Assembly: GCA_022787085.1 (NCBI GenBank)
Contig: JALFVE010000049.1
Span: 1 to 64,000 of the forward strand
Length of the DNA stretch: 64,000 nucleotides
From: Oscillospiraceae bacterium
GTDB taxonomy: Bacteria > Bacillota > Clostridia > Oscillospirales > Ruminococcaceae
Direction: 5' to 3'
The notes below the pieces were generated by a model that saw only the letters and a list, made by a program, of their open reading frames with translations, was not told the DNA's origin and did no database searches. The translations under genes were made by a program, and so were the position numbers. Shown here one piece after another: positions 54,962 to 63,899 of this stretch (position 1 is its first letter; every line of letters begins with the position of its first letter).

Positions 54962-55192
54962 ATGAAAAAGACTACTATTATGCTTGCAACTATCAATGAT
55001 GTAAAGAACTTCGTTTCCGAGGTTTCCATGTGCGATTACGATGTTGACCTTCTCTCGGGAAGATATGCTGTTGACGCTAAGTCTATCATGGGTATTTTCA
55101 GCCTTGATCTCTCCAAGCCCATCGCTCTTGAGGCTCACACTGATGACGCTGCAGAGTTCTTTGAGAACATCAAGCAGTACATTGTTGAATAA
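54962..55192 (+). CDS. HPr-like protein lacking His15 but keeping the Ser46-type site
   Basis: 76 residues. The second half, YAVDAKSIMGIFSLDLSKPI and then LEAHTDDAAEFFENIKQYIV, lines up closely with HPr (B. subtilis NLKSIMGVMSLGI). Ser41 here is the counterpart of regulatory Ser46. The N-terminal active-site stretch GIHARP is absent: the corresponding residues are ATINDVKNF, with no His. It cannot act as a PEP-dependent phosphocarrier but could be an HPr-kinase substrate or a Crh-like effector (inference). Codon use is highly biased, implying strong expression. Its partner is the ptsH HPr at 2531, which has the opposite defect. Confidence 0.8.
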   Translation: MKKTTIMLATINDVKNFVSEVSMCDYDVDLLSGRYAVDAKSIMGIFSLDLSKPIALEAHTDDAAEFFENIKQYIVE

Positions 55193-55213
55193 TTTTTGAT
55201 TCTTGCAATCGGG

Positions 55214-55245
55214 CGGCTGCTTCGTTTTATCGGGGCAGCCGTTTT
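55214..55245 (+). terminator. Terminator after the HPr-like gene
   Basis: CGGCTGC (55214-55220) with GCAGCCG (55235-55241) followed by TTTT. Short but G+C-rich. Confidence 0.65.
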
Positions 55246-55304
55246 CATTTCACCCTGTTTGTCCTATTTCAGTGCGTGCCGTCATAGAATATAAGGGTGA
55301 TGAT

Positions 55305-56447
55305 ATGAAGCTGATAAAACGATTTGCCGCAATTATTCTGTCTGCTGCGCTGATGATTTCCTTTGCCGCAGGCACATCGGCGGGCGAGGAGAAATATGCC
55401 GAAAGCTATGTCCTGATGGAGCCTGTCACAAAAACGGTGATCTGCGAGAAAAAAGGCAGAGCAAAAGTCAGAATGGGCTCTCTCAATAAGCTGATGACCG
55501 TATTATTGGCGGCGGAGGCTGTGGAAAGGGGAGAGCTTTCCTTTGATACAGTTCTCACCACAAGCGAGAATGCCAATTCAAAGCAGGGTGCGCAGATATG
55601 GCTGATGCCGGGGGAGAAAACCACGATGCTTGAGCTTCTCAAGGGTGTGATAATCGGCAACGCCAATGACGCCGCCTGCGTAATTGCCGAAAAAATCGGA
55701 GGAACCGAGGAAAAATTCGCCGAGCTGATGAATGCCCGTGCAAAGGAGCTTGGGATGAACGATACCCTTTTTACCGAATGTACGGGCTATTATGACGATG
55801 AGAACCAATATACCACCGCATATGACGCCGCACTGCTTCTATGTGAGCTTTCGGAGCATGAGGAGCTTACGGAAATATTTACCACCCGTCTTGAGGATAT
55901 CAAGGAGGGAAAGGTCCAGCTTGTGACCTCAAATCCAATGGGACATCATTATAAAGGCTCTGTGGGCTTCAAATGCGGAACGGGACCCTCCTCGGGATAT
56001 TTCGCCGCAGAGGGCGCCTGCCGTGACGGGATATCCTTTGTCTGTGCAGTGATGGACTGCAAGGACGAGGACAGGGCGCTGGGGCTTGCAAAGGAGCTGC
56101 TTGACATGGGCTTTGGCAGTTATACAGTCGTATCCCTTGAGATACCCGAGGAACTGCCCGACCGTATACGCGTTAAAAACGGCAGATCGCCCGAGCTTCG
56201 GATATCAGCGGGACAGACGGGCTGCGCTGTGGTGGGTAAGGGCAGCGGAGGGAATATCACCTCCCGGATTATTCTCCCGTCTTATGTGTATGCTCCCGTT
56301 AAAAGGGGAGACAAGGTGGGGGAGCTTCGGTATTATCTGGGAGACCGTCTTCTGAAGGAAACAGAGCTTCGGGCTGCGGAGGATATCGAGGAAAAAAACA
56401 CTTTTAATGTATTGTCTGATATGCTGAAATATTTGATTTGTTTTTAG
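55305..56447 (+). CDS. D-alanyl-D-alanine carboxypeptidase family (DacF-like), altered motifs
   Basis: Peptidase S11 family, 380 residues from ATG 55305. A signal peptide (about 1-26, ISFAAGTSAG) follows; upstream in-frame codons to 55203 are not protein-like. The nucleophile motif is intact: Ser59-Leu-Asn-Lys62 in MGSLNKLMT. The usual S-x-N is Asn119-Ala-Asn121 (IIGNANDAA) and the usual K-T-G is Lys223-Cys-Gly225 (GFKCGTG). A C-terminal beta domain follows, typical of DacF/PBP5 proteins. The Ser-to-Asn and Thr-to-Cys changes may alter or weaken activity. Located 257 bp after the HPr-like gene, behind its terminator. Confidence 0.88.
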   Translation: MKLIKRFAAIILSAALMISFAAGTSAGEEKYAESYVLMEPVTKTVICEKKGRAKVRMGSLNKLMTVLLAAEAVERGELSFDTVLTTSENANSKQGAQIWLMPGEKTTMLELLKGVIIGNANDAACVIAEKIGGTEEKFAELMNARAKELGMNDTLFTECTGYYDDENQYTTAYDAALLLCELSEHEELTEIFTTRLEDIKEGKVQLVTSNPMGHHYKGSVGFKCGTGPSSGYFAAEGACRDGISFVCAVMDCKDEDRALGLAKELLDMGFGSYTVVSLEIPEELPDRIRVKNGRSPELRISAGQTGCAVVGKGSGGNITSRIILPSYVYAPVKRGDKVGELRYYLGDRLLKETELRAAEDIEEKNTFNVLSDMLKYLICF

Positions 56448-56588
56448 TTAAAACAACTAATTTTTCGATTATCGAGTTAATGTTGCCAAAAAATCTTGCA
56501 AATTTCCCGAAAATATAGTAATATAATATTGTGTATGGATTGATTGTCACATTTGGAGAGAAATGTGAAGATTTAGGAGGATAAAAAA

Positions 56589-57929
56589 ATGGCACCTTTA
56601 CATCTTAATTCAAAATATCTTGAGAGCTTTATCGCTCCTCATGAGATGGAGGCTGTTAAAGCGCAGGCTGAGCTTGCCGCAAAGACCTTAGAGGAAAGAA
56701 CAGGCGCAGGAAACGATTTTCTGGGCTGGGTCGATCTTCCCGTTGATTACGATAAGGATGAATTTGCAAGGATAAAGGCAGCTGCCGCAAAGATCCGCTC
56801 CAATTCCGATATTCTCATCGTTATCGGCATCGGAGGCTCGTATCTTGGCGCAAGAGCCGCTATCGAGCTTATGAAGTCCCCGCTTTACAATAACCTTAAA
56901 AAGGATACACCCGATATTTACTATGTGGGCAACAACATTTCTCCCACATATCTTAATGAGATAGTATCTCTCTGCGAGGGAAAGGATTTCTCAGTAAACG
57001 TTATTTCCAAGTCGGGAACTACCACCGAGCCTGCTCTTGCATTCAGAGTGTTCAGAGCTCTTGTTGAGAAGAAGTACGGCAAGGAGGGCGCTAAGGAGAG
57101 GATCTTCGCTACCACCGACAAGGCAAGAGGAACTCTCAAGGAGCTTTCCGACAAGGAGGGCTATGAGACCTTCGTTATTGCCGATGACGTGGGAGGAAGA
57201 TATTCAGTTCTCACAGCAGTAGGACTTCTTCCCATCGCCGTTGCAGGCTGCGATATTGATGCTGTAATGGCAGGCGCAGCTCAGGCAAGAGAAGACTTGG
57301 GGGCTGACTTTGACAGCAATGACTGCTATAAGTATGCCGCAATCAGAAATATCCTTTACAGAAAGGGCAAATCTGTTGAGATACTTGAGGCTTATGACCC
57401 CTCCTTCGCAATGATGGCAGAATGGTTCAAGCAGCTCTTCGGAGAGAGCGAGGGCAAGGACAACAGAGGTATTTATCCCTCTTCCTGCATATTCTCCACA
57501 GACCTCCACTCCATGGGTCAGTTCATTCAGGACGGCTCAAGAGTAATGTTCGAGACTGTCGTTGATATCAAGAAGCCCAAGCAGGACTTCTTCCTTGAGG
57601 ACGACGCTCAGAACCTTGACGGTCTGAACTTCCTCACAAATCAGAATATGTCCGTTGTAAACAGATGCGCTTTTGAGGGTACTATTCTTGCGCACACCGA
57701 GGGCGGCGTTCCCAATATCGTTCTCGAGCTTGAGGATACCACCGAAAAGAGCTTCGGCTATATGGTTTACTTCTTTGAAAAGGCTTGCGCCGTAAGCGGC
57801 TATATGCTGGGAATCAATCCCTTCAATCAGCCGGGCGTTGAGAGCTACAAGAAAAATATGTTCGCTCTCCTCGGCAAGCCCGGCTATGAGGATCAGAAAT
57901 CCGCTCTTGAGGCAAAGCTCGGCAGATAA
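56589..57929 (+). CDS. pgi: Glucose-6-phosphate isomerase
   Basis: Interconverts glucose-6-P and fructose-6-P. 446 residues, the short Firmicutes form. [37 protein letters not shown] (phosphate-binding SIS motif), [20 protein letters not shown], and [17 protein letters not shown] near the end with the catalytic Lys. RBS AGGAGG precedes the ATG. Biased codon use indicates high expression. It connects the PTS-imported sugar to glycolysis and, in reverse, supplies fructose-6-P to glmS. Confidence 0.97.
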   Translation: MAPLHLNSKYLESFIAPHEMEAVKAQAELAAKTLEERTGAGNDFLGWVDLPVDYDKDEFARIKAAAAKIRSNSDILIVIGIGGSYLGARAAIELMKSPLYNNLKKDTPDIYYVGNNISPTYLNEIVSLCEGKDFSVNVISKSGTTTEPALAFRVFRALVEKKYGKEGAKERIFATTDKARGTLKELSDKEGYETFVIADDVGGRYSVLTAVGLLPIAVAGCDIDAVMAGAAQAREDLGADFDSNDCYKYAAIRNILYRKGKSVEILEAYDPSFAMMAEWFKQLFGESEGKDNRGIYPSSCIFSTDLHSMGQFIQDGSRVMFETVVDIKKPKQDFFLEDDAQNLDGLNFLTNQNMSVVNRCAFEGTILAHTEGGVPNIVLELEDTTEKSFGYMVYFFEKACAVSGYMLGINPFNQPGVESYKKNMFALLGKPGYEDQKSALEAKLGR

Positions 57930-58070
57930 AAACGGCTTCTACCCTTTATGGGTGATGATAAAAGGAGCCTGTCAGTCATGGCGGAATTATCCGTCGGCTC
58001 ATTCGGCAGCACAGCGGCGCCGTATGAGATCCGCTGCGGGACTCCTGAAAAATACATTTCCCCCGCTGAG
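57928..58070 (-). ncRNA. Candidate structured RNA between pgi and the P-loop gene
   Basis: The 153 bases between pgi and the next start codon are G+C-rich and full of paired segments. On the minus strand the last one, GGCTCCT/AGAAGCC-type stem (57963-57969 with 57934-57940, inner ACCC/GGGT), is followed by TTTTT, i.e. an intrinsic terminator pointing into pgi. Other stems are GGCGGA/TCCGTC (57980-57995), CTCAT-CGGC/GCCG-ATGAG (57998-58028) and a crossing CAGCGG (58012-58017) with CCGCTG (58031-58036), plus a closing AGGAG/CTCCT (57963-57967 with 58042-58046). I cannot match it to a known riboswitch or housekeeping RNA. Strand and limits are tentative. Confidence 0.3.
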
Positions 58071-58082
58071 AATGGAGTTATT

Positions 58083-58493
58083 ATGGTAAAGATTATTACA
58101 GGTAATAAGGGCTCAGGTAAGACTAAGATCCTCATTGACATGATCAATGCCGCTTCCCAGAACACCGATGGCTACGTTGTCTGCATTGATAAGAGCGACA
58201 AGCTCAGATACGATATCGGTCACAGCGTAAGAATCGTTGATACCGATGTTTATAGAATCTATTCTTTTGAAGCATTCTTCGGTCTTGTTGCAGGTCTTGT
58301 TGCAGGAAACTACGATATCAAGGATATCTTCGTAGATTCTATCCTCAAGGTTGGCGGAGCTGATTTCGAGGCACTGGGCGCACTTTTTGCAAAGATCGAC
58401 AAGCTCACAGGCGACGATGTAAATGTAGTATTCACCGTTTCCGCCGATAAGGCTGATCTTCCCGAGAGCGTTACAAAGTACGCTGTCAAGTAA
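58083..58493 (+). CDS. Small P-loop NTPase of unknown role
   Basis: 136 residues from ATG 58083 (GGAG seven bases upstream); the in-frame codons back to 57948 run through the structured region and are not included. Walker A is ITGNKGSGKTKIL (about residue 5-17), and a Walker B-like strand DIKDIFVDSIL lies near 80. It has no membrane segment. The rest, including GLVAGLVAGNYD, is hydrophobic and probably forms the core sheet. Codon use is strongly biased, so it is likely abundant. I do not recognise a characterised family; the gene stands alone between pgi and the yceD promoter. Confidence 0.7.
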   Translation: MVKIITGNKGSGKTKILIDMINAASQNTDGYVVCIDKSDKLRYDIGHSVRIVDTDVYRIYSFEAFFGLVAGLVAGNYDIKDIFVDSILKVGGADFEALGALFAKIDKLTGDDVNVVFTVSADKADLPESVTKYAVK

Positions 58494-58520
58494 AAAATTA
58501 TAAAAATTTTTCGCAGGCTA

Positions 58521-58549
58521 TTGACATATTAAAATGTGTGTGATATAAT
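58521..58549 (+). promoter_or_regulatory. Consensus promoter of yceD-rpmF
   Basis: TTGACA (58521-58526), exactly 17 bases, TATAAT (58544-58549). The start point near 58556 makes the GTG at 58559 an unlikely start codon. Confidence 0.9.
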
Positions 58550-58579
58550 ATAGCTTGTGTGTTGGTGCAGGAGCGTATT

Positions 58580-59023
58580 ATGGTTATAGGCTTAAAGCAG
58601 CTTTACGAGATCACTGGGGAAAGATTTGACATATGTTCGGAAATTTCTCCCGAAAGGCTGAAAGAAATACATGGTTATAGCTTTATCGGTCCTGTTAGTC
58701 TGAAGGGCGTTATTCAGAACCGTGCGGGGGTTGTTTCCCTTGATTACAGCACGGAGTTGACGATTTCCGCCGAATGTGACAGATGTCTCTGCGGGTTTGA
58801 ACGGAGCTATTCATTTGATTTCGAGCATATTCTTGTCAGGAGCCTGAACGGCGATAATGATGAATATGTGGTGACTGAAAATGATAAGCTCGATCTGGAC
58901 GAGCTTGCTGTGAATGATATTCTGCTGCAGATGCCGACAAAGCTGCTCTGCAAGGAGGATTGCAAGGGATTGTGTCCGAAATGCGGTGCGGATCTAAACA
59001 TTTCCGACTGTGACTGTGAATAA
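58580..59023 (+). CDS. YceD/DUF177 protein
   Basis: 147 residues from ATG 58580 (GGAG seven bases upstream). The DUF177 signature is AECDRCLCGFERSYSFDFEH in the middle and the C-terminal DILLQMPTKLLCKEDCKGLC, then PKCGADLN with paired cysteines. YceD genes almost always precede rpmF, as here. The family is linked to 23S rRNA accumulation and ribosome assembly. The 100-base gap to rpmF has no terminator. Confidence 0.9.
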   Translation: MVIGLKQLYEITGERFDICSEISPERLKEIHGYSFIGPVSLKGVIQNRAGVVSLDYSTELTISAECDRCLCGFERSYSFDFEHILVRSLNGDNDEYVVTENDKLDLDELAVNDILLQMPTKLLCKEDCKGLCPKCGADLNISDCDCE

Positions 59024-59123
59024 CAGAAATGCTTGTTTTGCATTAAACATATTCGCAAAGAATGTTTATCAAATCAAGCTGTCAGGAATTTGATTATCTT
59101 AAATGATAAGGAGGTGCTGGATA

Positions 59124-59306
59124 ATGGCAGTACCAAAGAGAAAGGTTTCCAAGGCAAGACGTGATAAGAGACGTTCCGCTGTTTGGAAGCTGGACACCCC
59201 CGCTTTTTCAAGATGCTCACACTGCGGCGAGCTTACCGCTCCTCACAAGGTTTGCAAGAACTGCGGATATTACAAGGGCGTTGAGGTAATTAAGAAGGAA
59301 GCGTAA
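59124..59306 (+). CDS. rpmF: Ribosomal protein bL32
   Basis: 60 residues from ATG 59124: MAVPKRKVSKARRDKRRS is the invariant basic opening, and CSHCGELTAPHKVCKNCGYY supplies four cysteines, the zinc-binding C+ form. AAGGAGG ends seven bases before the ATG; an upstream in-frame start at 59103 is rejected. Adjacent to yceD as in most bacteria. Confidence 0.97.
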   Translation: MAVPKRKVSKARRDKRRSAVWKLDTPAFSRCSHCGELTAPHKVCKNCGYYKGVEVIKKEA

Positions 59307-59318
59307 TTTAGTTTCCTC

Positions 59319-59354
59319 AAAAAGCAGAGCAGGAGCGATCCTTCTCTGCTTTTT
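59319..59354 (+). terminator. rpmF terminator
   Basis: AAAAAGCAGAG (59319-59329) pairs perfectly with CTCTGCTTTTT (59344-59354), with further T. Confidence 0.9.
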
Positions 59355-59381
59355 TCTTAAAAAGAAAATTGCGGAGGTATT

Positions 59382-60677
59382 ATGTCTGCTGAAATTACGG
59401 GCGTTGCTGCCAAATCACCCGCTGCCCGCCACGGGATAAAAACGGGGGATATCCTTGTATCAATAAACGGTCATAGGATATCCGATGTGCTTGATTATAT
59501 GTATTATTCCTCAGAAAATACCGTCACATTGCTTCTTGAGCGAGAAAAAAAGCATCTTATGCTAAAAATCCGCAAGAGTGAGTATGATGATCTTGGTCTG
59601 GAATTTAACACCTTTCTCATGGATAAAAAGCAGAGCTGCTGCAATAAATGCGTATTCTGCTTTATCGACCAGATGCCCGAGGGAATGAGGAAGACCTTAT
59701 ATTTCAAGGACGACGATGCCCGCCTGTCATTTTTGCAGGGAAATTATGTCACTCTTACCAATCTGAAGCAGGAGGACATTGACCGAATTATCGAAATGAA
59801 GCTGAATATCAACATTTCGGTGCATACTACCAATCCCGAGCTTCGCTGCAAAATGATGAACAACCGCTTTGCGGGGGAGAAGATAAATTATTTAAGACAG
59901 CTTGCAGATGCAGGTATTTCCATGAATTGCCAGATAGTGCTCTGTCCCGGTCTTAATGACGGAGACGAGCTTCGGAGGACTCTTACCGATCTGGGGAATT
60001 TAATGCCCAATATCAGCAGCGTTGCAATTGTTCCTGTGGGACTTACCAAATTCAGAGAGGGGCTTTACCCCCTTACGATGTTCGACAAGGAAGGCGCAGG
60101 ACAGGCTATTGACATAATCGAGAGCTTTCAGAAGGAATTTCTGGAAAAATACGGTACACGCCTTGTATTTCCCTCGGACGAGTTTTATCTCAAGGCAGAG
60201 AGACCGCTTCCCGATGCCGAATTTTACGAGGAATATCCTCAGTATGAAAACGGCGTCGGAATGATGCGTTCCCTTTATGATGAATTTTTTGAGGCTCTTG
60301 AGGCTGCGGAATGTGAAAAAATAAACAGGGATATTTCCATTGCCACAGGCGCAGCAGCCTTTGACATGATCTCGGAGCTTGCCCTTGCCGCCGAGAAAAA
60401 ATTCGGCATACGGTGCAGGGTATATAAAATAATAAATCACTTTTTCGGAGAAACAATAACCGTAACAGGGCTGTTAACAGCGGGAGATATCATTTCACAG
60501 CTTAAAGATAAGGAGCTGGGAACAGAGCTTCTGCTGTCAAAATCAATGATAATCCATGACGGGGATTTGTTTCTTGACGATTATACAATTTCAGATGCGG
60601 AAAAAATGCTTGGCGTTAAGCTCAGATTTGCGGAAAATGACGGCAGTTCGCTGCTTGACGCCATTCTTGGAAGATAG
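59382..60677 (+). CDS. PDZ/radical-SAM DUF512 protein
   Basis: 431 residues. A short N-terminal PDZ-like domain (about 1-60; ARHGIKTGDILVSINGHRIS) is followed by a radical-SAM-type barrel with the cysteine motif CCNKCVFCFIDQMPEG (about 85-100) and GNYVTLTNL. The C-terminal DUF512 region includes FPSDEFYLKAERPLP and GVGMMRSLYDEF. This fusion is conserved in Clostridia directly before der, as here, but its substrate is unknown. GGAGG site. Family assignment is sure. Confidence 0.9.
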   Translation: MSAEITGVAAKSPAARHGIKTGDILVSINGHRISDVLDYMYYSSENTVTLLLEREKKHLMLKIRKSEYDDLGLEFNTFLMDKKQSCCNKCVFCFIDQMPEGMRKTLYFKDDDARLSFLQGNYVTLTNLKQEDIDRIIEMKLNINISVHTTNPELRCKMMNNRFAGEKINYLRQLADAGISMNCQIVLCPGLNDGDELRRTLTDLGNLMPNISSVAIVPVGLTKFREGLYPLTMFDKEGAGQAIDIIESFQKEFLEKYGTRLVFPSDEFYLKAERPLPDAEFYEEYPQYENGVGMMRSLYDEFFEALEAAECEKINRDISIATGAAAFDMISELALAAEKKFGIRCRVYKIINHFFGETITVTGLLTAGDIISQLKDKELGTELLLSKSMIIHDGDLFLDDYTISDAEKMLGVKLRFAENDGSSLLDAILGR

Positions 60678-60721
60678 ATATTTTCTTATTTTGGAAGGAT
60701 ATAGGAAAGGAAGGTAATAAA

Positions 60722-62050
60722 ATGCTGCCTATTCTTGCAATAGTGGGTCGTCCCAATGTGGGAAAATCCACTCTTTTCAATAAGCTCACAGGCAAGCGCC
60801 TGTCCATTGTGGAGGACACTCCCGGAGTGACCCGAGACCGCATTTATTCAAAGTGCGAGTGGCGAAACAGGGAATTTATGATAGTTGATACGGGCGGAAT
60901 CGAGCCTGCCAGCGACGATATTATCCTTGCCCAGATGAGACGACAGGCGCAGGTCGCCATTGAAAAAGCGGATGTTATCGTGTTTCTCACCGATATCCGC
61001 TGCGGAGTGACCGCAGATGATTTCGAGGTGGCTTCCATGCTCCAGAAAAGCGGAAAGCCCGTTATTCTGGCTGTAAACAAATGCGATAGTATCGGCGATC
61101 CTCCTCCCGAGTTTTATGAATTTTACAATCTTGGCATGGGCGATCCCATCGCAGTATCCGCACAGCACGGACATGGCTCGGGAGACCTTCTTGATGAAGT
61201 TTTCAAGCATTTTCCCGATGACGAGACGGATGAGTATAATGATGAATATATCAAGGTCGCAGTTATCGGCAAGCCCAATGTGGGTAAATCCTCGCTTATC
61301 AACAGGATAGCAGGGGAGGAGCGTGTTATCGTTTCTGACATTGCAGGAACCACCCGTGACGCAACCGATACTATAATTGAAAATGAAAACGGAAAATATG
61401 TGTTTATTGATACCGCAGGGATAAGAAGAAAATCCAAAGTTACCGAGAAGATCGAGCATTACAGCGTTCTCAGAGCATATATGGCTGTGGACCGCTCTGA
61501 TGTCTGCATTATCGTTATCGACGCTCTTGTTGGCTTTACCGATCAGGATTCCAAGGTTGCTGGCTATGCCCATGAGCAGGGCAAGGCGTGCATCGTTGCC
61601 GTAAATAAGTGGGACGCCGTTGAAAAGGACTCCAACACCATGGACGAATTTACCAATGAGCTGAAGGAAAAATTCAGCTTCATGTCCTATGTGCCATTTA
61701 TTTTCATCTCTGCAAAAACAGGTCAGCGAATCGACAAGCTTTTCCCCCTGATCAACAGCGTAAATTCCCAGAACAGCATGAGAATTACCACAGGAATGCT
61801 CAATGATGTGCTTTCCTACGCCACCACAAGAGTCCAGCCTCCCTCCGACAAGGGCAGGAGACTGAAAATATATTACATGACTCAGGCATCCACAAAGCCG
61901 CCCACGTTTGTAGTATTTGTTAACCGTGCAGACCTGTTCCATTTCTCCTATCAGAGATATATCGAAAATCAGATCCGTCAGACCTTCGGACTTACGGGCA
62001 CACCCGTCCGCTTTGTTATCAGGGAACGTGATAACAGCGATACAAAATAA
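60722..62050 (+). CDS. der: GTPase Der (EngA), ribosome assembly
   Basis: Tandem-GTPase factor for 50S subunit maturation. 442 residues: first G domain with GRPNVGKSTLFN, DTPGVTRDR, DTGG and NKCD; second with GKPNVGKSSLIN, DIAGTTRDA, DTAGIRRK and NKWD; then the KH-like C-terminal domain (PPTFVVFVNRADLFHFSYQR). Two complete G domains are unique to Der. AAGGAAGG site. Starts the conserved run der-plsY-gpsA. Confidence 0.98.
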   Translation: MLPILAIVGRPNVGKSTLFNKLTGKRLSIVEDTPGVTRDRIYSKCEWRNREFMIVDTGGIEPASDDIILAQMRRQAQVAIEKADVIVFLTDIRCGVTADDFEVASMLQKSGKPVILAVNKCDSIGDPPPEFYEFYNLGMGDPIAVSAQHGHGSGDLLDEVFKHFPDDETDEYNDEYIKVAVIGKPNVGKSSLINRIAGEERVIVSDIAGTTRDATDTIIENENGKYVFIDTAGIRRKSKVTEKIEHYSVLRAYMAVDRSDVCIIVIDALVGFTDQDSKVAGYAHEQGKACIVAVNKWDAVEKDSNTMDEFTNELKEKFSFMSYVPFIFISAKTGQRIDKLFPLINSVNSQNSMRITTGMLNDVLSYATTRVQPPSDKGRRLKIYYMTQASTKPPTFVVFVNRADLFHFSYQRYIENQIRQTFGLTGTPVRFVIRERDNSDTK

Positions 62051-62109
62051 CACCGTCGGGGTATTTTATTTCTCCGTTTATAACATGAAAACAAGAGGTT
62101 GATAAATAA

Positions 62110-62817
62110 ATGTTGATTCTCACATTGCTGATAACAGCGGTCATTTCTTATCTTCTCGGAAGCTGCAACAGCGCCATAATAACCGTTAAGCTATTAAAGC
62201 ATGAGGATATCAGAGAGCATGGAAGCAAAAATGCAGGGCTCACAAACACCCTGCGGTGCTACGGCAAGCTTCCCGCACTGATAACCCTGATCGGCGACCT
62301 TGCCAAGGGCGTGATCGCTGCATTTGTATCCATATATATAGCAAAGCTGCTTCTGGGGGCAGATTTTGAGAGCGTTTATTTCATTGACAGACGTGCGATC
62401 GGCTACATATCGGGACTCTGCTCGATTCTCGGACATATTTTTCCGCTTTATTACGGCTTCAAGGGCGGCAAGGGAGTACTGGTTTCCTGCTCCATTCTGC
62501 TGGTAATAGACCCTGTAACCTTCTGTATCGTAATACCGTTTTTCGCATTGGTCGTAGCGATTTCAAGGTATGTTTCCTTAGGCTCCATACTTGCGGCGGC
62601 TGTTTATCCCATAATCACATTCTTTGTTCATTATTTCATCTATGACGTGGGAGTGTCAAGGTCACTGCTCCATACGGGACTTGTTCTTTGCACAAGCATA
62701 CTTCTGATATATATGCACCGCTCCAACATTCAGCGCCTTAAAAACGGCACCGAAAATAAATTCGGCAGCAAGAAAAAGGATAACGGCGTAATGAACGATT
62801 CTGACGAAGTGAAATAA
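62110..62817 (+). CDS. plsY: Acyl-phosphate:glycerol-3-phosphate acyltransferase
   Basis: First acylation in phospholipid synthesis, using acyl-phosphate. 235 residues, about six membrane helices, with SYLLGSCNSAIITVKLLKHE (motif 1 with its Ser), GSKNAGLTNTLRCYGK (phosphate loop), and FPLYYGFKGGKGV (motif with the GKG loop). The hydrophilic C-terminal tail is basic. Followed 13 bp later by gpsA, which supplies its substrate glycerol-3-phosphate. Confidence 0.95.
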   Translation: MLILTLLITAVISYLLGSCNSAIITVKLLKHEDIREHGSKNAGLTNTLRCYGKLPALITLIGDLAKGVIAAFVSIYIAKLLLGADFESVYFIDRRAIGYISGLCSILGHIFPLYYGFKGGKGVLVSCSILLVIDPVTFCIVIPFFALVVAISRYVSLGSILAAAVYPIITFFVHYFIYDVGVSRSLLHTGLVLCTSILLIYMHRSNIQRLKNGTENKFGSKKKDNGVMNDSDEVK

Positions 62818-62830
62818 AGGAGGATACAAC

Positions 62831-63844
62831 ATGGATAAGTCAAATATACTCGTACTTGGCTCGGGCGGCTTCGGACTCAGCCTTGCGGTAATGCTGAACG
62901 GAATGGGACATGATGTTACCGTATGGTCAAAATTCCGCTCCGAGCTTGACGATATCAGGCGGGACGGCGAAAACAAGGCAAAGCTTCCCGGCGTAAAAAT
63001 AAGCGAAAAGATAAGGCTCACCGACGATATTTCAGAGGCAACGGGCAAGGATCTGGTAATTTTCGGGATACCCGTTAATTTCGTAAGATCGGTTGCAGGG
63101 GAGGTCGCTCCCTATATTGATGAAAAGACCGTTCTTGTCAATACGGGAAAGGGACTTGAGGGCGGCTCTCTGAAATTCATCAGTCAGGTTATTTTTGAGG
63201 AAACGGGCAAAAAAATCGTAGTTCTCACAGGACCCTCCCACGCCGAGGAGGTAGCTATCGGAATGCCTACAACCGTTATTGCTGCATCCGAAATTCCCGA
63301 GCAGGCTGAATATGTTCAGAGCGTCATGTCAAACAGCACACTCAGGATTTACAATAACGATGATGTGATCGGCTGTGAGATAGGCGGCGCAATGAAGAAT
63401 ATCATCGCTTTGTGCGCAGGAATATGCGATGGCATGGGCTTCGGCGACAATACCAAGGCAGCTCTTATGACCCGCGGAATATGGGAGATATCCCGTTTGG
63501 GAATGGCTCTGGGCGGCAAGCAGGAAACCTTTGCGGGACTGTCGGGAATCGGTGATCTTATTGTGACCTGCACAAGTATGCACAGCCGCAACAGGCGTGC
63601 GGGAATACTTATCGGTCAGGGCGTTGACCCCGACGAAGCAGTAAAGCAGGTTGGAACCGTCGAGGGCTATTTCTGTACCAAGGCTGCCTATGAGCTGTCG
63701 AGAAAATGCGGAATATGCCTGCCCATCACCGAAAAGTGCTATAACGTGCTTTATAACGGCGCAAATCCCAGAGACGCTATCCGTGAGCTTATGGGAAGAC
63801 CAAAGCGCCATGAGAGCGAGATATGCCTTTATGATTTAAAGTGA
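62831..63844 (+). CDS. gpsA: NAD(P)-dependent glycerol-3-phosphate dehydrogenase
   Basis: Reduces dihydroxyacetone-phosphate to glycerol-3-phosphate for membrane lipids. 337 residues: VLGSGGFGLSLAVMLNGMGH (dinucleotide fold), NTGKGLEGGS, LTGPSHAEEVAIGMPT, GGAMKNIIALCAGICDG (catalytic Lys) and GIGDLIVTC with RNRRAG. The order plsY-gpsA couples substrate supply to use. AAGGAGG site. A terminator follows. Confidence 0.97.
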   Translation: MDKSNILVLGSGGFGLSLAVMLNGMGHDVTVWSKFRSELDDIRRDGENKAKLPGVKISEKIRLTDDISEATGKDLVIFGIPVNFVRSVAGEVAPYIDEKTVLVNTGKGLEGGSLKFISQVIFEETGKKIVVLTGPSHAEEVAIGMPTTVIAASEIPEQAEYVQSVMSNSTLRIYNNDDVIGCEIGGAMKNIIALCAGICDGMGFGDNTKAALMTRGIWEISRLGMALGGKQETFAGLSGIGDLIVTCTSMHSRNRRAGILIGQGVDPDEAVKQVGTVEGYFCTKAAYELSRKCGICLPITEKCYNVLYNGANPRDAIRELMGRPKRHESEICLYDLK

Positions 63845-63867
63845 GCTTCTTTATAAAATATTCTATG

Positions 63868-63899
63868 TCCTCTCCGAGTAATTCGGAGGGGATTTTTTT
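63868..63899 (+). terminator. Terminator after gpsA
   Basis: TCCTCTCCGA (63868-63877) with TCGGAGGGGA (63883-63892), one G-T pair, followed by TTTTTTT. Ends the der-plsY-gpsA unit. Confidence 0.88.

Noticed and set aside
55203..55304. Longer N terminus of the DacF-like protein
   Set aside because: The extra residues pass through the terminator region and precede a standard signal peptide that begins at 55305.
57928..58080. T-box, fluoride, M-box, FMN or TPP riboswitch
   Set aside because: The conserved core sequences of these classes could not be matched on either strand.
57948..58082. N-terminal extension of the P-loop protein
   Set aside because: The extra 45 codons run through the base-paired region and precede a well-placed GGAG/ATG at 58083.
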